DNA from: Prevotellaceae bacterium
Lineage (GTDB): Bacteria > Bacteroidota > Bacteroidia > Bacteroidales > UBA932
Direction: 5' to 3'
NCBI GenBank assembly: GCA_031259805.1
Contig: JAIRKX010000092.1
Span: 1 to 6,939, forward strand
DNA length: 6,939 nt
Below the pieces are notes generated by a model, which ran no database searches, was not told where the DNA came from, and saw only the letters and a list, made by a program, of their open reading frames with translations. Positions 5,563 through 6,939 of this stretch are shown here, piece by piece (the first letter of the stretch is position 1; every line of letters starts with the position of its first letter). Both the position numbers and the translations under genes were made by a program.

Positions 5563-6771
5563 TTATTCGATCTCTTCCAGTCCGTATTCTTTGATTCTCC
5601 GGTAGAGTGTCCGTTCGGAAATGCCCAATTCCTTCGCCGCCAGTTTCCGTTTTCCGTGGTAGCGTTCCAGCGCTTTACGGATGAGCTCCGCCGCTTTTTC
5701 GTGGATTACGAGCGTTTCGTCGGTCTCATCGTCGGTTAGCTCTTCGGTTTCTTCGGTTACGTTGGGCGGGAAGTGCGAGCTGTACGACGCTGGTTTATGG
5801 TCAATGGCCGACACTACCGTTACATCCGGCGTCGAAGAGATCGGCCCGTCGGCCATTCCGTGCACCACCCGTTTCAGTTCGTTCATGTCTTGACGTAAAT
5901 CGAATAGAATCTTATACAGAATGTCGCGTTCCGAAGCAAAATTAGCATCCGGCGTCTTGGAACGGTATAGCATCGGCAGGTTTACGATGGCCTGTTCCGG
6001 AAGGTAGTGAGCCAGCGTATCGTCCGAAATTCGTCGGCTCTTTTCGAGTACCGATAATTGTTCCGCTACATTTTTCAATTGCCGCACATTGCCCGGCCAG
6101 TAATAATTTTCGAGGGTGCGCTGCGCTTCTTCGGAAAGCATCACCGCCGGCATCCGGAAGCGGTCGGCAAAATCGATGGCAAATTTCCGAAACAGCAGAT
6201 AAATGTCGTCCCGCCGTTCCCGCAAGGGCGGAATATGAATTGGCACGGTGTTGAGCCGGTAGTATAAATCTTCACGGAATTGCCCCGTCTGAATAGATTG
6301 CAGCAGGTTGACATTTGTCGCCGCCACCACCCGCACATTGGTCTTTTGCGCTTTCGACGAGCCAACTTTCAGAAACTCGCCCGACTCGAGCACCCGCAAC
6401 AACCGTACCTGCGTAGCCAGCGGCAATTCGGCGACTTCGTCCAGAAAGATCGTGCCGTTATTCGCCGCTTCGAAATATCCCTTGCGCATTTCCTGCGCGC
6501 CGGTAAATGATCCCTTTTCGTGCCCAAACAGTTCGGAGTCGATCGTTCCTTCAGGAATCGCACCGCAATTGACGGCTATATACGCCCCATGTTTACGGCT
6601 GCTGTACTGGTGGATAATTTGTGAAAAGACCTCTTTGCCCACGCCGCTTTCGCCGGTAATTAAAACGGATAAATCTGTGGGCGCTACTTGCCGAGCTACG
6701 TCGATAGCACGGTTCAATTCCAGTGAATTTCCGACAATGTTAAATCGTTGCTTAATTGTTTGTAAATCCAT
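5563..6771 (-). CDS. Sigma-54-dependent transcriptional activator, no sensor domain
   Basis: 402 residues from the ATG at 6771. The AAA+ domain starts almost at once (~12) and has every working motif: Walker A GESGVGKE (40-47), the sigma-54 contact loop GSFTGA (87-92; serine where GAFTGA is usual), Walker B GTIFLDE (106-112), ATN (151-153), arginine finger region REDLYYRLN (166-174) and YYWPGNVRQLKN (223-234). A linker (~260-355) includes an acidic run rich in Glu, Asp and Thr (339-353). The C-terminus (~360-398) is a Fis-type helix-turn-helix ending KLAAKELGISERTLYRRIKEY. There is no receiver, GAF or PAS domain, so it must be controlled by level, a partner protein or the linker. Predicted role: ATP-driven opening of RpoN promoters; targets unknown. 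First gene of the operon. A TTG start at 6780 is possible but would sit on the promoter box. Confidence 0.93.
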   Translation of the reverse strand: MDLQTIKQRFNIVGNSLELNRAIDVARQVAPTDLSVLITGESGVGKEVFSQIIHQYSSRKHGAYIAVNCGAIPEGTIDSELFGHEKGSFTGAQEMRKGYFEAANNGTIFLDEVAELPLATQVRLLRVLESGEFLKVGSSKAQKTNVRVVAATNVNLLQSIQTGQFREDLYYRLNTVPIHIPPLRERRDDIYLLFRKFAIDFADRFRMPAVMLSEEAQRTLENYYWPGNVRQLKNVAEQLSVLEKSRRISDDTLAHYLPEQAIVNLPMLYRSKTPDANFASERDILYKILFDLRQDMNELKRVVHGMADGPISSTPDVTVVSAIDHKPASYSSHFPPNVTEETEELTDDETDETLVIHEKAAELIRKALERYHGKRKLAAKELGISERTLYRRIKEYGLEEIE

Positions 6772-6777
6772 GATGCG

Positions 6778-6785
6778 CAAAGATA
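6778..6785 (-). promoter_or_regulatory. Bacteroidota-type -7 promoter box of the activator-lptE-secG operon
   Basis: On the - strand TATCTTTG matches the Bacteroidota -7 consensus TAnnTTTG exactly, preceded by eight T residues. Only six bases (CGCATC) separate it from the ATG at 6771, so the mRNA would be leaderless or nearly so. No clear TTG/TTTG -33 box is seen at the usual distance. Confidence 0.6.
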
Positions 6786-6874
6786 CAAAAAAAATGCTGA
6801 ATGGCGTGAGGTGTTCGCCGCCGCAGGCAGGGCTGACGCATCCAATACATATGTGATGATGTGATGATGAGGTG

Positions 6875-6921
6875 ATTCATTGCTCCGTCATGGCGAGGAG
6901 CCCCCACGGGGAACAATGAAT
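6875..6921. repeat. Imperfect 12-bp inverted repeat enclosing a dispersed-repeat motif
   Basis: ATTCATTGCTCC (6875-6886) pairs with GGAACAATGAAT (6910-6921) with one mismatch. Inside are CCGTCATGGCGAGGAGC (6885-6901), related in reverse to 3744-3757, and CCCC-ac-GGGG (6902-6911). The preceding 6850-6877 is a TGATGATG-type simple repeat. Nothing else is seen in 6786-6939. Confidence 0.55.
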
Positions 6922-6939
6922 TAACAATTATTAGTTGAA

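Noticed and set aside
6772..6780. TTG start at 6780 adding three residues to the activator
   Set aside because: It overlaps the -7 promoter box; the ATG at 6771 fits the start I expect for this family.

Overview
The window looks like a piece of a Bacteroidota chromosome, most likely order Bacteroidales. The evidence is a type IX secretion (T9SS) C-terminal sorting domain, an LptE of the Bacteroidetes type, a SecG with the QNSKGGGL motif, a sigma-54 activator of the GSFTGA type, and a TAnnTTTG (-7) promoter box. No rRNA, tRNA, CRISPR or resistance gene was seen.

Layout. Positions 3-3264 (+ strand) hold two surface or secreted protein genes 19 bases apart. The first is cut by the left window edge and is a multidomain Ig-like/PKD protein with an intact T9SS sorting domain. 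The second has a signal peptide, a seven-repeat beta-propeller and an Ig-like module. Its last ~60 codons run into repeat-like, low-complexity DNA, so the sorting domain expected at its end is absent.

Positions 3265-3900 carry no convincing gene. They are a mosaic of short stem-loops and repeats. Inside lies a 447-base segment (3350-3796) bounded by 23-base inverted repeats (22/23 matching) and immediately flanked by a perfect 9-base direct repeat, which is the layout of a small non-autonomous transposable element (MITE-like). It contains a 23/24-base tandem array with regularly spaced GATC sites and a 17-base inverted repeat.

Positions 3902-6785 (- strand) form a compact operon read right to left: a sigma-54-dependent activator without a sensor domain, lptE, a TPR-like protein of unknown function, and secG. 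Gaps are 15, -1 and 4 bases. It starts at a promoter so close to the ATG that the mRNA would have almost no leader, and ends at a strong intrinsic terminator 30 bases past secG. The operon joins a regulator, an LPS-export lipoprotein and a Sec translocon subunit, so its theme is building the cell envelope. The two + strand genes converge on it.

Positions 6786-6939 are non-coding apart from the promoter, and contain another imperfect inverted repeat related to those in the central intergenic region.
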